Shown here in pieces: positions 20,892-28,809 of a stretch of DNA of 64,000 nucleotides; the stretch's first letter is position 1; the number at the start of each line of letters is the position of its first letter. This DNA comes from Pseudofrankia saprophytica (lineage in GTDB: Bacteria; Actinomycetota; Actinomycetes; Frankiales; Frankiaceae). The stretch is taken from positions 482,415 to 546,414 of the forward strand of contig NZ_KI912267.1 of assembly GCF_000235425.2 (NCBI RefSeq), given 5' to 3'. The notes beneath the pieces are model-generated. The model had not been told where the DNA came from, ran no database searches, and saw only the letters and a program-made list of their open reading frames with translations. Made by a program: the position numbers and the translations under genes.

Positions 20892-20922
20892 CTCGCCGGA
20901 AGTCCGATGGACTTCCGGCGAG
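20892..20922 (-). terminator. Terminator of the suf operon, with U-tract
   Basis: CTCGCCGGAAGTCC (20892-20905) pairs perfectly with 20909-20922 around a 3-nt loop. Eight A residues at 20884-20891 become a T-tract on the minus strand, giving a textbook rho-independent terminator for the suf operon. It may also stop the NYN transcript in the other direction. Confidence 0.88.
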
Positions 20923-21112
20923 AGCCGGCCCTTGCGTCCGGCACGGCACGAGCGCGCGGAACCTTCCCATGCGCAGTCGCAGCATACCTCAGAAGCCACG
21001 GCGGGGCGGCGACGTTCCGTGCGGCTCCAGCGTGACGATCTCCGTCGCGTCCGTCGCCTGCCGGTGCCCGCATCACCGGGATGCGCCACCGAGACGTCCC
21101 GTCCTCGACCTG

Positions 21113-21562
21113 TCAGACGTTGAAACCAAGGGCGCGGAGCTGCTCGCGGCCGTCTTCGGTGATCTTGTCGGGGCCCCACGGGGGCATCCAGACCCAGTTG
21201 ATCGTGATGTCGGTGACCAGCGAGTCCGGGCCGTCGACGAGCGCGGACCGGGCCTGGTCCTCGATCACGTCGGTGAGCGGGCAGGCGGCTGACGTCAGCG
21301 TCATGTCGAGGGTGGCGGCGTTGTCGTCGGAGACAGTGATCCCGTAGACGAGGCCGAGGTCGACGACGTTGATGCCGAGCTCGGGGTCGACGACGTCGCG
21401 CATCGCCTCCTCGATGTCCTCGATCGCCGCCTTGTCGACGGACGGGGCACTGAGCCGGGGCTGGCTGGCCGCGCCGGGCACCATGGCGCCCGCGGTCACG
21501 GCCTCCGGCAGCGGGGCGTCCTCGGCCAGAGCGGTGTCGGAAGGAGCGGTGCTGTCGTTCAT
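21113..21562 (-). CDS. sufT: SufT-type Fe-S assembly factor (MIP18 family)
   Basis: 149 residues. An Ala/Pro-rich N-terminal stretch of about 40 residues precedes the MIP18/DUF59 domain: IEEAMRDVVDPELGINVVDLGLVYGI, here counted from residue ~50, with the conserved Cys in TSAACPLTDVIEDQ. SufT proteins help mature Fe-S proteins. It is the last gene of the SUF operon; its ATG overlaps the sufU stop by 4 bp (ATGA) and has GGAG upstream. The operon terminator lies about 190 bp beyond its stop. Confidence 0.88.
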   Translation of the reverse strand: MNDSTAPSDTALAEDAPLPEAVTAGAMVPGAASQPRLSAPSVDKAAIEDIEEAMRDVVDPELGINVVDLGLVYGITVSDDNAATLDMTLTSAACPLTDVIEDQARSALVDGPDSLVTDITINWVWMPPWGPDKITEDGREQLRALGFNV

Positions 21563-22074
21563 GCCTGCTTCTCCTGCTCGGGAACGGACCCGGCCTCTAG
21601 AGGAAGGGGGGATGCCTCGGCGGCGGAGTCGGTGGGCGACCCGCTGGCGGCCTGGGCAGTGGCGTCCTTCCAGGCCATCCAGCCCAGCAGCGCGCACTTG
21701 ACCCGGGCCGGGTACTTCGACACCCCGGCGAACGCGACCGCGTCCTCGAGGACGTCCTCGTCCGGCTCGACGGTGCCGCGGGACTGCATGAGCGCCAGGA
21801 ACTCGCGTTCCAGCGTCATCGCGTCCTCGACACTGCGGCCGATGACCAGGTCGGTCATCACGCTCGCGGACGCCTGGCTGATCGAGCAGCCCTCGCCCTC
21901 GTAGGAGACGTCCACGACCGTGTCATCGAGGATCTTCACCCGCACCGTGACCTCGTCGCCGCAGGTCGGGTTGACGTGATGCACCTCGGCGTCGAACGGC
22001 TCGCGCAGCCCACGGTGGTGCGGGTTGCGGTAATGGTCCAGGATGATCTCCTGGTACATCGAGTCCAGCTTCAC
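21559..22074 (-). CDS. sufU: SufU sulfurtransferase
   Basis: A zinc-dependent protein of 171 residues that takes persulfide sulfur from SufS in Gram-positive SUF systems. It opens with the family block MYQEIILDHYRNPHHRG. The zinc and sulfur ligands are present: Cys in NPTCGDEVTV, Cys in EGEGCSISQASASVM and Cys in YPARVKCALLGW. The C-terminal ~30 residues are Ala/Ser/Glu-rich and probably disordered. GTG at 22074 overlaps the sufS stop as GTGA, so translation is coupled. The frame extends upstream, but the chosen start gives the standard N-terminus. Confidence 0.93.
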   Translation of the reverse strand: MKLDSMYQEIILDHYRNPHHRGLREPFDAEVHHVNPTCGDEVTVRVKILDDTVVDVSYEGEGCSISQASASVMTDLVIGRSVEDAMTLEREFLALMQSRGTVEPDEDVLEDAVAFAGVSKYPARVKCALLGWMAWKDATAQAASGSPTDSAAEASPLPLEAGSVPEQEKQA

Positions 22075-23387
22075 GCTCCGAAGAACCTCCGCACCCCGGC
22101 CAACCCTTCCACCAACGCGTCGATCTCGCCGGTGGTGGTGTAAAGGTGGAACGACGCCCTGGTCGTCGCGGGAACGCCGTAGCGCAGGCACACCGGCCGG
22201 GCACAGTGGTGGCCGACGCGAACGGCGATCCCCTGCTCGTCGAGGACCTGGCCGACGTCATGCGGGTGGATCGCTCGTCCGTCCTTGCCCGCGAGCAGGA
22301 ACGAGATCGCCCCGCCCCGGTCGACGGCCTCGGCCGGGCCGATGATCCGCAGTCCGGGCACCTCGACGAGCCGCTCCAGCGCGTAGATGGTGAGCGCGTG
22401 CTCGTGCGCGGCGACGGCGGCCATCCCGGCCCCGCCCGCGAGCCCCGTCAGGTAGTCGACGGCGGCGCCGAGCCCGACCGCCTGGGCGATCATCGGGGTG
22501 CCGGCCTCGAACCGGTGCGGCGGCGGGGCGTAGGTGCTCCCCTCCATCGTCACCAGCTCGATCATCTCGCCACCACCGAGGAACGGCGGCATGACCTCGA
22601 GCAGCTCCCGGCGCCCCCACAGCACGCCGATGCCGGTCGGGCCGCACATCTTGTGCCCGGTGAAGGCGAAGAAGTCGACGCCGAGCGCCGCCACGTCCAC
22701 CGGCAGGTGCGGCACCGACTGCGAGCCGTCGACCACGGTCAGCGCCCCGACCTCGCGGGCGCGGGCGGCGATCGTCGCCACCGGGTTGACCGTGCCCAGG
22801 ATGTTCGACTGGTGGACGAACGAGACGACCTTCGTCCGGGCGTTGACGACCTCGTCCAGGTTGGACAGGTCGAGCCGGCCGTCGTCGGTCAGACCAAGCC
22901 AGCGCAGCGTCGCGCCGGTGCGCTGGCAGAGCATCTGCCAGGGCACCAGGTTCGAGTGGTGCTCCATCTCGGTGATGACGACCTCGTCGCCCGGGCCGAG
23001 CCGGAAGCGCTCGGCCTCGCCGCCGTGGGACGCCGCGTTACTGAACGCGTAGGCGACGAGGTTGAGCGCCTCGGAGGAGTTCTTGGTGAAGACGACCTCG
23101 TGCCGGTCGGGCGCGCCGATGAACGCGGCGACCTTGTCGCGGGCGGCCTCGTAGAGCGCGGTCGCCTCCTCGGCGAGCACGTGGATGCCGCGGTGCACGT
23201 TGGCGTTGTGCAGCTCGTAGTACTCACGCTCGGCGTCGAGCACCGCGCGCGGCTTCTGCGACGTCGCCGCGCTGTCGAGGTAGACGAGCGGCCTGTCGCC
23301 GTGCACGACCCGGTCGAGGATCGGGAAGTCCTTGCGGACGAGCTCCACGTCGAACTCCGCGACGTCGAGCTTGAGAGTGCCAGCCAT
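22071..23387 (-). CDS. sufS: SufS cysteine desulfurase
   Basis: A PLP enzyme of 438 residues that converts cysteine to alanine and loads sulfur on its active-site cysteine. Visible features: N-terminal FPILDRVVHGDRPLVYLDSA, the PLP lysine in FFAFTGHKMCGPTGIGVLWG, and the catalytic Cys in RVGHHCARPVCLRYG. This places it in group II (SufS/Csd). The start ATG at 23387 lies 5 bp after the sufC stop; an overlapping GTG three codons earlier is possible. It works with SufU, encoded immediately downstream. Confidence 0.95.
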   Translation of the reverse strand: MAGTLKLDVAEFDVELVRKDFPILDRVVHGDRPLVYLDSAATSQKPRAVLDAEREYYELHNANVHRGIHVLAEEATALYEAARDKVAAFIGAPDRHEVVFTKNSSEALNLVAYAFSNAASHGGEAERFRLGPGDEVVITEMEHHSNLVPWQMLCQRTGATLRWLGLTDDGRLDLSNLDEVVNARTKVVSFVHQSNILGTVNPVATIAARAREVGALTVVDGSQSVPHLPVDVAALGVDFFAFTGHKMCGPTGIGVLWGRRELLEVMPPFLGGGEMIELVTMEGSTYAPPPHRFEAGTPMIAQAVGLGAAVDYLTGLAGGAGMAAVAAHEHALTIYALERLVEVPGLRIIGPAEAVDRGGAISFLLAGKDGRAIHPHDVGQVLDEQGIAVRVGHHCARPVCLRYGVPATTRASFHLYTTTGEIDALVEGLAGVRRFFGA

Positions 23388-23392
23388 CGCGC

Positions 23393-24160
23393 TCACGCTC
23401 CCGCGCCGACCTTGACGTACCTGTCGTAGCCGCCCTCTTCGAGCGTGGCCGCGAGCTCCGGGCCGCCCTCGTCGACGATCTTCCCGCCGGCCATCACGTG
23501 CACGAACTCCGGCTGCACGTAGCGCAGGATCCGGGTGTAGTGCGTGATCAGCAGTGTGCCGGTCTCGCCGGTCGCGCGGACCGCGTTGATCCCCGCGGAG
23601 ACGACCCGCAACGCGTCCACGTCGAGGCCGGAGTCGGTCTCGTCGAGGATCGCGATCTTCGGCTTGAGCAGCGTCATCTGCAGGATCTCGTGACGCTTCT
23701 TCTCGCCGCCGGAGAAGCCCTCGTTCACGCCGCGCTCGGCGAACGCCGGGTCCACCTCGAGGTCCTTCATCGCCTCCTTGACCTCCTTGATCCACAGCCG
23801 CAGCTTCGGGGCCTCGCCCCGGACGGCCGTGGCGGAGGTACGCAGGAAGTTGGAGACGGAGACGCCGGGCACCTCGACCGGGTACTGCATGGCCAGGAAG
23901 ATGCCGGCGCGGGCGCGGGCGTCGACGCTCATCGCGAGCACGTCCTCGCCGTCCAGCGTGATCGAGCCCTCGGTCACCGTGTACTTCGGGTGGCCGGCGA
24001 TCGAGTAGGACAGCGTCGACTTGCCGGAGCCGTTCGGCCCCATGATCGCGTGCGTCTCGCCCTTGCGGACGGTCAGGTCGACGCCCTTCAGGATCTCGCG
24101 CGGGCCCTCGCCGTCGGTCTCCACCGTGACGTGCAGGTTCTGGATCTCCAAGGTCGACAC
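23393..24160 (-). CDS. sufC: SufC Fe-S assembly ATPase
   Basis: A soluble ABC-type ATPase of 255 residues that powers the SufBCD scaffold. Walker A GPNGSGKSTL is near residue 40, the signature FSGGEKKR near 150 and Walker B IAILDETDSGLDVDAL near 170, followed by the H-loop LITHYTRIL. The DETDSGLD form of Walker B is typical of SufC. It has no membrane segment. The gene lies 14 bp after the Rieske gene in the operon. Confidence 0.96.
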   Translation of the reverse strand: MSTLEIQNLHVTVETDGEGPREILKGVDLTVRKGETHAIMGPNGSGKSTLSYSIAGHPKYTVTEGSITLDGEDVLAMSVDARARAGIFLAMQYPVEVPGVSVSNFLRTSATAVRGEAPKLRLWIKEVKEAMKDLEVDPAFAERGVNEGFSGGEKKRHEILQMTLLKPKIAILDETDSGLDVDALRVVSAGINAVRATGETGTLLITHYTRILRYVQPEFVHVMAGGKIVDEGGPELAATLEEGGYDRYVKVGAGA

Positions 24161-24174
24161 CGGTCAGGTCACCT

Positions 24175-24516
24175 TCACTTAAGGTTGGCGGCGGCCAGGT
24201 CGACGTAGACGTCGCCGCCCTCGATGGTCACGGGATAGGTGGGCACCGGGTCGGTGGCCGGGAGGCAGGTCGGCTTGCCGCTCTCCAGGTCGAACTGGGA
24301 GCCGTGCAGCCAGCACTCGATCTTCCCGTCCTCGACCTCGCCGTCCGACAGCTGGACGTCCTGGTGCGAGCACTCGTCCCGGATCGCGAACACCCGTCCG
24401 CCGGAGCGCACCACGCACACCGGCGTCGGCTCGTCCGCACCCTCTACATCAAGCTCGACGCCCAGCGCCGCCTCCTCGGCGACGTCGTCGAGCGCGCACA
24501 CCCTCTGCCGACTCAC
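24175..24516 (-). CDS. Rieske [2Fe-2S] ferredoxin of the SUF operon
   Basis: A 113-residue Rieske-type protein. The cluster ligands are two Cys-x-His / Cys-x2-His motifs: CSHQDVQLSDG and CWLHGSQFD. It resembles the small ferredoxin subunit of non-heme iron oxygenases. In actinobacteria it is a regular member of the suf operon, between sufD and sufC, where it may donate electrons or hold iron; its exact role is not established. Its start overlaps the sufD stop by 4 bp. Confidence 0.93.
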   Translation of the reverse strand: MSRQRVCALDDVAEEAALGVELDVEGADEPTPVCVVRSGGRVFAIRDECSHQDVQLSDGEVEDGKIECWLHGSQFDLESGKPTCLPATDPVPTYPVTIEGGDVYVDLAAANLK

Positions 24517-25655
24517 GAGCCCACCGCCGCCAGCTCGGCGTCGACGGTGGCGGTCACCCGCTCACGCAGCGACTCGATGCCGACCCGGTCGAGCACCTCG
24601 CCGAAGAAGCCGCGCACGACCAACCGGCGCGCCTCCTCGGCCGGGATCCCCCGGGCCATCAGGTAGAACAGCACCTCGTCGTCGAACCTGCCCGTCGCGC
24701 TGGCATGGCCGGCGCCGGCCACCTCACCGGTGAGGATCTCCAGGTTCGGCACCGAGTCGGCCCGCGCCCCGTCGGTCAGCACCAGGTTGCGGTTGATCTC
24801 GTAGGTGTCGGTACCGACCGCGTCCGCGCCGATGAGCACGTCACCGATCCACACCGAGTGCGCGTCGAGGCCCCGCAGGGCGCCCTTGTAGGTCACCCGG
24901 CTGCGGCAGTTGCGCTCCTGGTGGGTGACCAGCAGGCGGTGCTCCTGGTGCTGTCCGGCGTCGGTGAAGAACAGCCCGGCCAGCTCCGCGTCCCCGCCGG
25001 GGCCGCGGTAGTCGACCGTCGGGTTGATCCGCACCAGGTGGCCGCCCAGCGTGATGTGGGTGGCCCGCAGCTTCGCGTCCCGGCCGAGCGAGAAGGCGTG
25101 CGCCCCGGCGTGCACCGCGTCGCCGTCCCAGTCCTGCAGCGAGACGAAGGTGACCGACGCGCCGTGGCCGACGTACACCTCGACGTTGCCGGCGTACTTC
25201 GCCGTGCCGGTGTGGTCGAGAACCACGGTCGCGCGCGCGAACGGGCCGACCTCGATCGCCAGGTGGCTGTAGCAGACCCCGCCTTCGCCCCGCAGCGCCA
25301 CCATGACCGGCTCGGTCAGCTCGGCCTCGGCCGGGACCGTGACGGCGACGGCGCCGCCGGCCCGCACTGTCGCGAACGCCGCGACCCGGTCGACCGGGGT
25401 GAGCACCCGGCCGACGCGCGGGTCGCCCGAGTCCACGAACTCGACCTCGACGCCCTCCGGCGCCGCGACCGAGATGTCGATCTTCCCGTCGGGCTCCTGG
25501 CCGGCGATCAGCGGCTTGAGCGGGCGCAGCGGGGTGAACCGCCAGGCCTCCTCCCGACCGGTCGGCACGGGGTGGGCCTCGGGGTCACGGGACCGGACCG
25601 GGGCGCTCGGCGCCGGCACCATCGGCGGGCGGCCGGTGGCGTCAATGACCGCCAT
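24513..25655 (-). CDS. sufD: SufD scaffold subunit
   Basis: 380 residues, paralogous to SufB. Together with SufB and SufC it forms the SufBC2D scaffold that builds Fe-S clusters in the cytosol. The right-handed beta-helix core shows as alternating short strands (VEVYVGHGASVTFVSLQDW, LRATHITLGGHLVRINPTV). The C-terminal helical block RFDDEVLFYLMARGIPAEEA is the SufB/SufD signature. The N-terminal ~60 residues contain PVPTGREEAWRFTPL, a SufD hallmark. Its start coincides with the last base of sufB. Confidence 0.95.
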   Translation of the reverse strand: MAVIDATGRPPMVPAPSAPVRSRDPEAHPVPTGREEAWRFTPLRPLKPLIAGQEPDGKIDISVAAPEGVEVEFVDSGDPRVGRVLTPVDRVAAFATVRAGGAVAVTVPAEAELTEPVMVALRGEGGVCYSHLAIEVGPFARATVVLDHTGTAKYAGNVEVYVGHGASVTFVSLQDWDGDAVHAGAHAFSLGRDAKLRATHITLGGHLVRINPTVDYRGPGGDAELAGLFFTDAGQHQEHRLLVTHQERNCRSRVTYKGALRGLDAHSVWIGDVLIGADAVGTDTYEINRNLVLTDGARADSVPNLEILTGEVAGAGHASATGRFDDEVLFYLMARGIPAEEARRLVVRGFFGEVLDRVGIESLRERVTATVDAELAAVGS

Positions 25656-27067
25656 CAGCCGACCGAGCCTTCCATCTGCAGCTCGATCAGCCGGTTGAGC
25701 TCGAGGGCGTATTCCATCGGCAACTCACGGGCGATCGGCTCGACGAAGCCGCGCACGATCATCGCCATCGCCTCGTCCTCGGCCAGGCCCCGGCTCATCA
25801 GGTAGAAGAGCTGGTCCTCGCCGACCTTGGAGACGCTGGCCTCGTGACCGATCGACGCGTCGTCCTCGCGGACGTCGACGTACGGGTAGGTGTCGGACCG
25901 GCTGACCGTGTCGACGAGCAGCGCGTCGCACTTCACGGTCGAGCGCGACTGCGTCGCGCCCTCGTGGATCTGCACGAGGCCGCGGTAGGACGTCCGGCCG
26001 CCGCCGCGGGCCACCGACTTGGAGATGATCTGTGACGACGTGCGCGGCGCCGCGTGCACCATCTTGGCGCCGGCGTCCTGGTGCTGGCCCGCGCCGGCAA
26101 ACGCGATCGAGAGCACCTCGCCGCGGGCCCGCTCGCCGAGCAGCCACACCGCCGGGTACTTCATCGTCACCTTGGAGCCGATGTTGCCGTCGATCCACTC
26201 CATCGTGCCGCCCTCCTGGCAGGCGGCCCGCTTGGTCACCAGGTTGTAGACGTTGTTGGACCAGTTCTGGATGGTCGTGTACCGGCAGCGCGCGTTCTTC
26301 TTGACGACGATCTCGACGACCGCGGAGTGCAGCGAGTCCGACGAGTAGACCGGCGCGGTGCAGCCCTCGACGTAGTGCACGTAGGCACCCTCGTCGACGA
26401 TGATCAGTGTCCGCTCGAACTGGCCCATGTTCTCGGTGTTGATCCGGAAGTAGGCCTGCAGCGGGATATCGACGTGCACACCCGGCGGGACGTAGATGAA
26501 CGAGCCGCCCGACCAGACGGAGGTGTTCAGCGCGGCGAACTTGTTGTCGCCGACCGGGATCACCGAGCCGAAGTACTCCTTGAAGATCTCCGGGTGCTCG
26601 CGCAGGCCGCTGTCGGTGTCGAGGAAGATGACGCCCTGCTCCTCGAGGTCCTCACGGATCTTGTGGTAGACGACCTCGGACTCGTACTGGGCAGCGACGC
26701 CGGAGATGAGGCGCTGCTTCTCCGCCTCCGGGATGCCGAGCTTGTCGTAGGTGTCCTTGATGTCCGCGGGCAGGTCGTCCCAGCTCTCCGCCTGCTTCTC
26801 GGTGGAGCGGACGAAGTACTTGATGTTGTCGAAGTCGATGCCCGAAAGGTCCGCGCCCCACGTCGGCATCGGCTTGCGCTCGAAAAGCTTCAGGCCCTTA
26901 AGCCTAAGGTCGGTCATCCACGACGGCTCGGACTTCTTCGCCGAGATACCGCGGACCACCGTCTCGGACAGGCCACGCTCGACGTCGTCGGCATAGGCGT
27001 CGGCGTCGGCCCAGCCGAACTTGTACGAGCCAAGCCCCTCGAGGGCGGTCTCGGCAGAGGTAGTCAT
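25655..27067 (-). CDS. sufB: SufB scaffold subunit
   Basis: The most conserved scaffold protein of the SUF system, 470 residues. Typical blocks are [12 protein letters not shown] near the start, [40 protein letters not shown] (the conserved Cys region), [17 protein letters not shown]-like sequence and the C-terminal [21 protein letters not shown] saw no inserted intein; mycobacterial SufB often has one. It is the first structural gene after sufR, with a 4-bp stop/start overlap. Confidence 0.97.
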   Translation of the reverse strand: MTTSAETALEGLGSYKFGWADADAYADDVERGLSETVVRGISAKKSEPSWMTDLRLKGLKLFERKPMPTWGADLSGIDFDNIKYFVRSTEKQAESWDDLPADIKDTYDKLGIPEAEKQRLISGVAAQYESEVVYHKIREDLEEQGVIFLDTDSGLREHPEIFKEYFGSVIPVGDNKFAALNTSVWSGGSFIYVPPGVHVDIPLQAYFRINTENMGQFERTLIIVDEGAYVHYVEGCTAPVYSSDSLHSAVVEIVVKKNARCRYTTIQNWSNNVYNLVTKRAACQEGGTMEWIDGNIGSKVTMKYPAVWLLGERARGEVLSIAFAGAGQHQDAGAKMVHAAPRTSSQIISKSVARGGGRTSYRGLVQIHEGATQSRSTVKCDALLVDTVSRSDTYPYVDVREDDASIGHEASVSKVGEDQLFYLMSRGLAEDEAMAMIVRGFVEPIARELPMEYALELNRLIELQMEGSVG

Positions 27068-27831
27068 GTCGTTATGATCCTCACGGGCACGGGAGAGTTC
27101 CTCGTCGGCACCGAGGACCCGGTGCCGGTAGCGGTCTTGCCGGGGACGTGCGTCGTGCAGACACCGTCGCCGTGGGCGATGGTGGCGAGCCGTTGGACGT
27201 GGCTGTCGAGTAACCGGGACAGCGCCGCCGTCTCCGCGTCACACAGCGCGGGGAAGCGCTCGGCGACATGCTGGACCGGGCAGTGGTGCTGGCAGATCTG
27301 GGTACCGCTGGGCACCTCGGAGACGCTGGCCGTGTAGCCGGCGTCGGTCATCGCCGCCGCGAGCGCCGCGGGACGGTCCTCCTCCGGTACACCCTCGACC
27401 GCGGCCGCGAGCAGGGTCTCCAGCTCCTGGCCGCGCCGCTCGGCGAACGCGGCGACCGCGCCGCCGCCCGCGACCTCGTCGAGAAACCGCAGCGCACCGG
27501 CCGCGAGGTCGGAGTAAGCCGTCGGACCGGCCTCCTCGTGCCCCGCGTCGGTCAACGCGTAGTGTCGGGCCGGGCGCCCCCGGCCTCGCGGGCCACGGGC
27601 GTGCACGGTCGTGGGCGTGATGATCCCGTCCGCGACCATCGCGTCGAGGTGGCGACGCACCGCCGCCGGCGAGAGGTCGAGCCGGCGCGCGAGGTCCGCG
27701 GCGGTCGAGGCCCCCGCCTCCAGCAGGATGCGCACGACACGATCCCGGGTGCGCACATCGGCCCCCGCCGGCATCAACGCCGGCGAGACCGCGGCACCTG
27801 GGCCCGCGTCGAGGTCCTGCGTGGATTTCAC
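27064..27831 (-). CDS. sufR: SufR transcriptional repressor
   Basis: A 255-residue Fe-S-cluster-binding regulator at the head of the suf operon. The N-terminal winged helix-turn-helix includes [20 protein letters not shown] and [20 protein letters not shown]. The cluster-binding region has the conserved cysteines in [14 protein letters not shown] and RFPALCDAE, and a further Cys in [10 protein letters not shown]. SufR represses suf genes while Fe-S clusters are sufficient. GTG start. A short ACAC-CA-GTGT repeat lies directly before the start codon. Operator function is unproven. Confidence 0.93.
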   Translation of the reverse strand: MKSTQDLDAGPGAAVSPALMPAGADVRTRDRVVRILLEAGASTAADLARRLDLSPAAVRRHLDAMVADGIITPTTVHARGPRGRGRPARHYALTDAGHEEAGPTAYSDLAAGALRFLDEVAGGGAVAAFAERRGQELETLLAAAVEGVPEEDRPAALAAAMTDAGYTASVSEVPSGTQICQHHCPVQHVAERFPALCDAETAALSRLLDSHVQRLATIAHGDGVCTTHVPGKTATGTGSSVPTRNSPVPVRIITT

Positions 27832-27921
27832 AACACCAGTGTGCCCTATTTACCGGCCACCGTCGAACCGGCGTCCCACCACTGTGATCCGTCAGTCTCT
27901 TCCCGGCCGGGCGCCCCCCTC

Positions 27922-27927
27922 TATTAT
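27922..27927 (+). promoter_or_regulatory. Candidate -10 element of the lipoprotein gene
   Basis: TATTAT lies about 48 bp before the likely ATG of the lipoprotein gene, in the gap divergent from sufR. No -35 hexamer is obvious. Confidence 0.4.
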
Positions 27928-27974
27928 CCAGACCACCCTGCGGGCGGCCGCGACGTGAAGTGCACACTGGCACG

Positions 27975-28703
27975 ATGCGGATGCAACGGGTCATGCCGAC
28001 ACGTTCGGGCGTTCCGGGCAAAGCGGCACGACAGGTAGCCGCGCTGGTGGGGGCCCTGCTCCTGGCAGCGGGCCTCGCCGGCTGCGGTGGCGGCGGACCG
28101 AAGGACAACGGGCTCGCCAAGGCCTCGGCGACCGAGGTCGGCAATCGGACACTCGATGCCTTCCGCCATGCCGAAAGCGTCCGGGTGCTCGGACGGCTCG
28201 CCAGCGGCAGCGCCGACAACAGCGCGTCCAGCTGGGACCTGCGGATGGCGGGCGCGGGCACCAGCGGCACGTTCACCAGCGGAAAGCACAAGATCGATGT
28301 CGTCAAGGCCAACGCCGACACCTTCATCCGCGGTGACCAGGGCTACTACCAGGAGATCGGCGAGAGCGACGCCTCCGCCCTCCTGGCCGGCCAGTGGGTA
28401 CGGCTCACCCCGACCCAGGCCAACCAGTACCGCTTCCTCACCGTCGAAGGCCTGGCGCTCTCGCTGACCGAATACCTCAGCACCCTGTCGGGCACCGTCA
28501 CCCCCACCACGTTCGCGGGCCGCGACGCCGTCCTGGTGAAGGGCTCCGGCGTCACCCTCTACGCCGCCGCGACCGGCGACCCGGTCCCGCTGCGGATCGA
28601 CGTCGTCGGCAGCGACAACGGCCGCATCGAGTTCACCGACTACGACTCGGCGACCACCGCCAAGGCCCCGGAGGGCGCCGTCGACCTCGGCCGGCTCGGC
28701 TAG
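27975..28703 (+). CDS. Secreted lipoprotein, LppX/LprG-like
   Basis: About 242 residues. A signal peptide with a basic n-region (RSGVPGKAARQ) and hydrophobic core VAALVGALLLAAGLAGC ends in a lipobox, so the mature protein is lipid-anchored outside the membrane. The mature part is beta-rich, with repeats of polar strands (VRVLGRLASGSADNSASSWD, GTFTSGKHKIDVVKANADTF). This resembles mycobacterial LppX/LprG-type lipid carriers in size and pattern, but the match is by appearance only. Several ATG codons lie close together and the start is uncertain. It is divergent from sufR and followed by a hairpin. Confidence 0.72.
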   Translation: MRMQRVMPTRSGVPGKAARQVAALVGALLLAAGLAGCGGGGPKDNGLAKASATEVGNRTLDAFRHAESVRVLGRLASGSADNSASSWDLRMAGAGTSGTFTSGKHKIDVVKANADTFIRGDQGYYQEIGESDASALLAGQWVRLTPTQANQYRFLTVEGLALSLTEYLSTLSGTVTPTTFAGRDAVLVKGSGVTLYAAATGDPVPLRIDVVGSDNGRIEFTDYDSATTAKAPEGAVDLGRLG

Positions 28704-28737
28704 CTCCAGGGCTTGGCTAGCCCCAAGGCTTGGCCAA

Positions 28738-28757
28738 CCTGGGCTCAGCAGCCCAGG
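28738..28757 (+). terminator. Hairpin after the lipoprotein gene
   Basis: CCTGGGCT (28738-28745) pairs with AGCCCAGG (28750-28757) around CAGC, 35 bp past the stop. It is a short G+C-rich stem without a T-tract, so termination is plausible but not certain. Confidence 0.5.
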
Positions 28758-28797
28758 CCCGGCCGGCCATGGCCCCTTCCGGCCGGGTGATCGGCGA

Positions 28798-28803
28798 TAG
28801 CAT
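28798..28803 (+). promoter_or_regulatory. -10 element of glpK (leaderless)
   Basis: TAGCAT is followed by exactly 6 nt and then the glpK GTG, so the mRNA should begin at or very near the start codon. Confidence 0.5.
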
Positions 28804-28809
28804 GCGGCG

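Noticed and set aside
27833-27842. ACAC-CA-GTGT repeat before sufR as SufR operator
   Set aside because: Arms of only 4 bp are too short to trust, and I cannot match it with confidence to a known SufR site.
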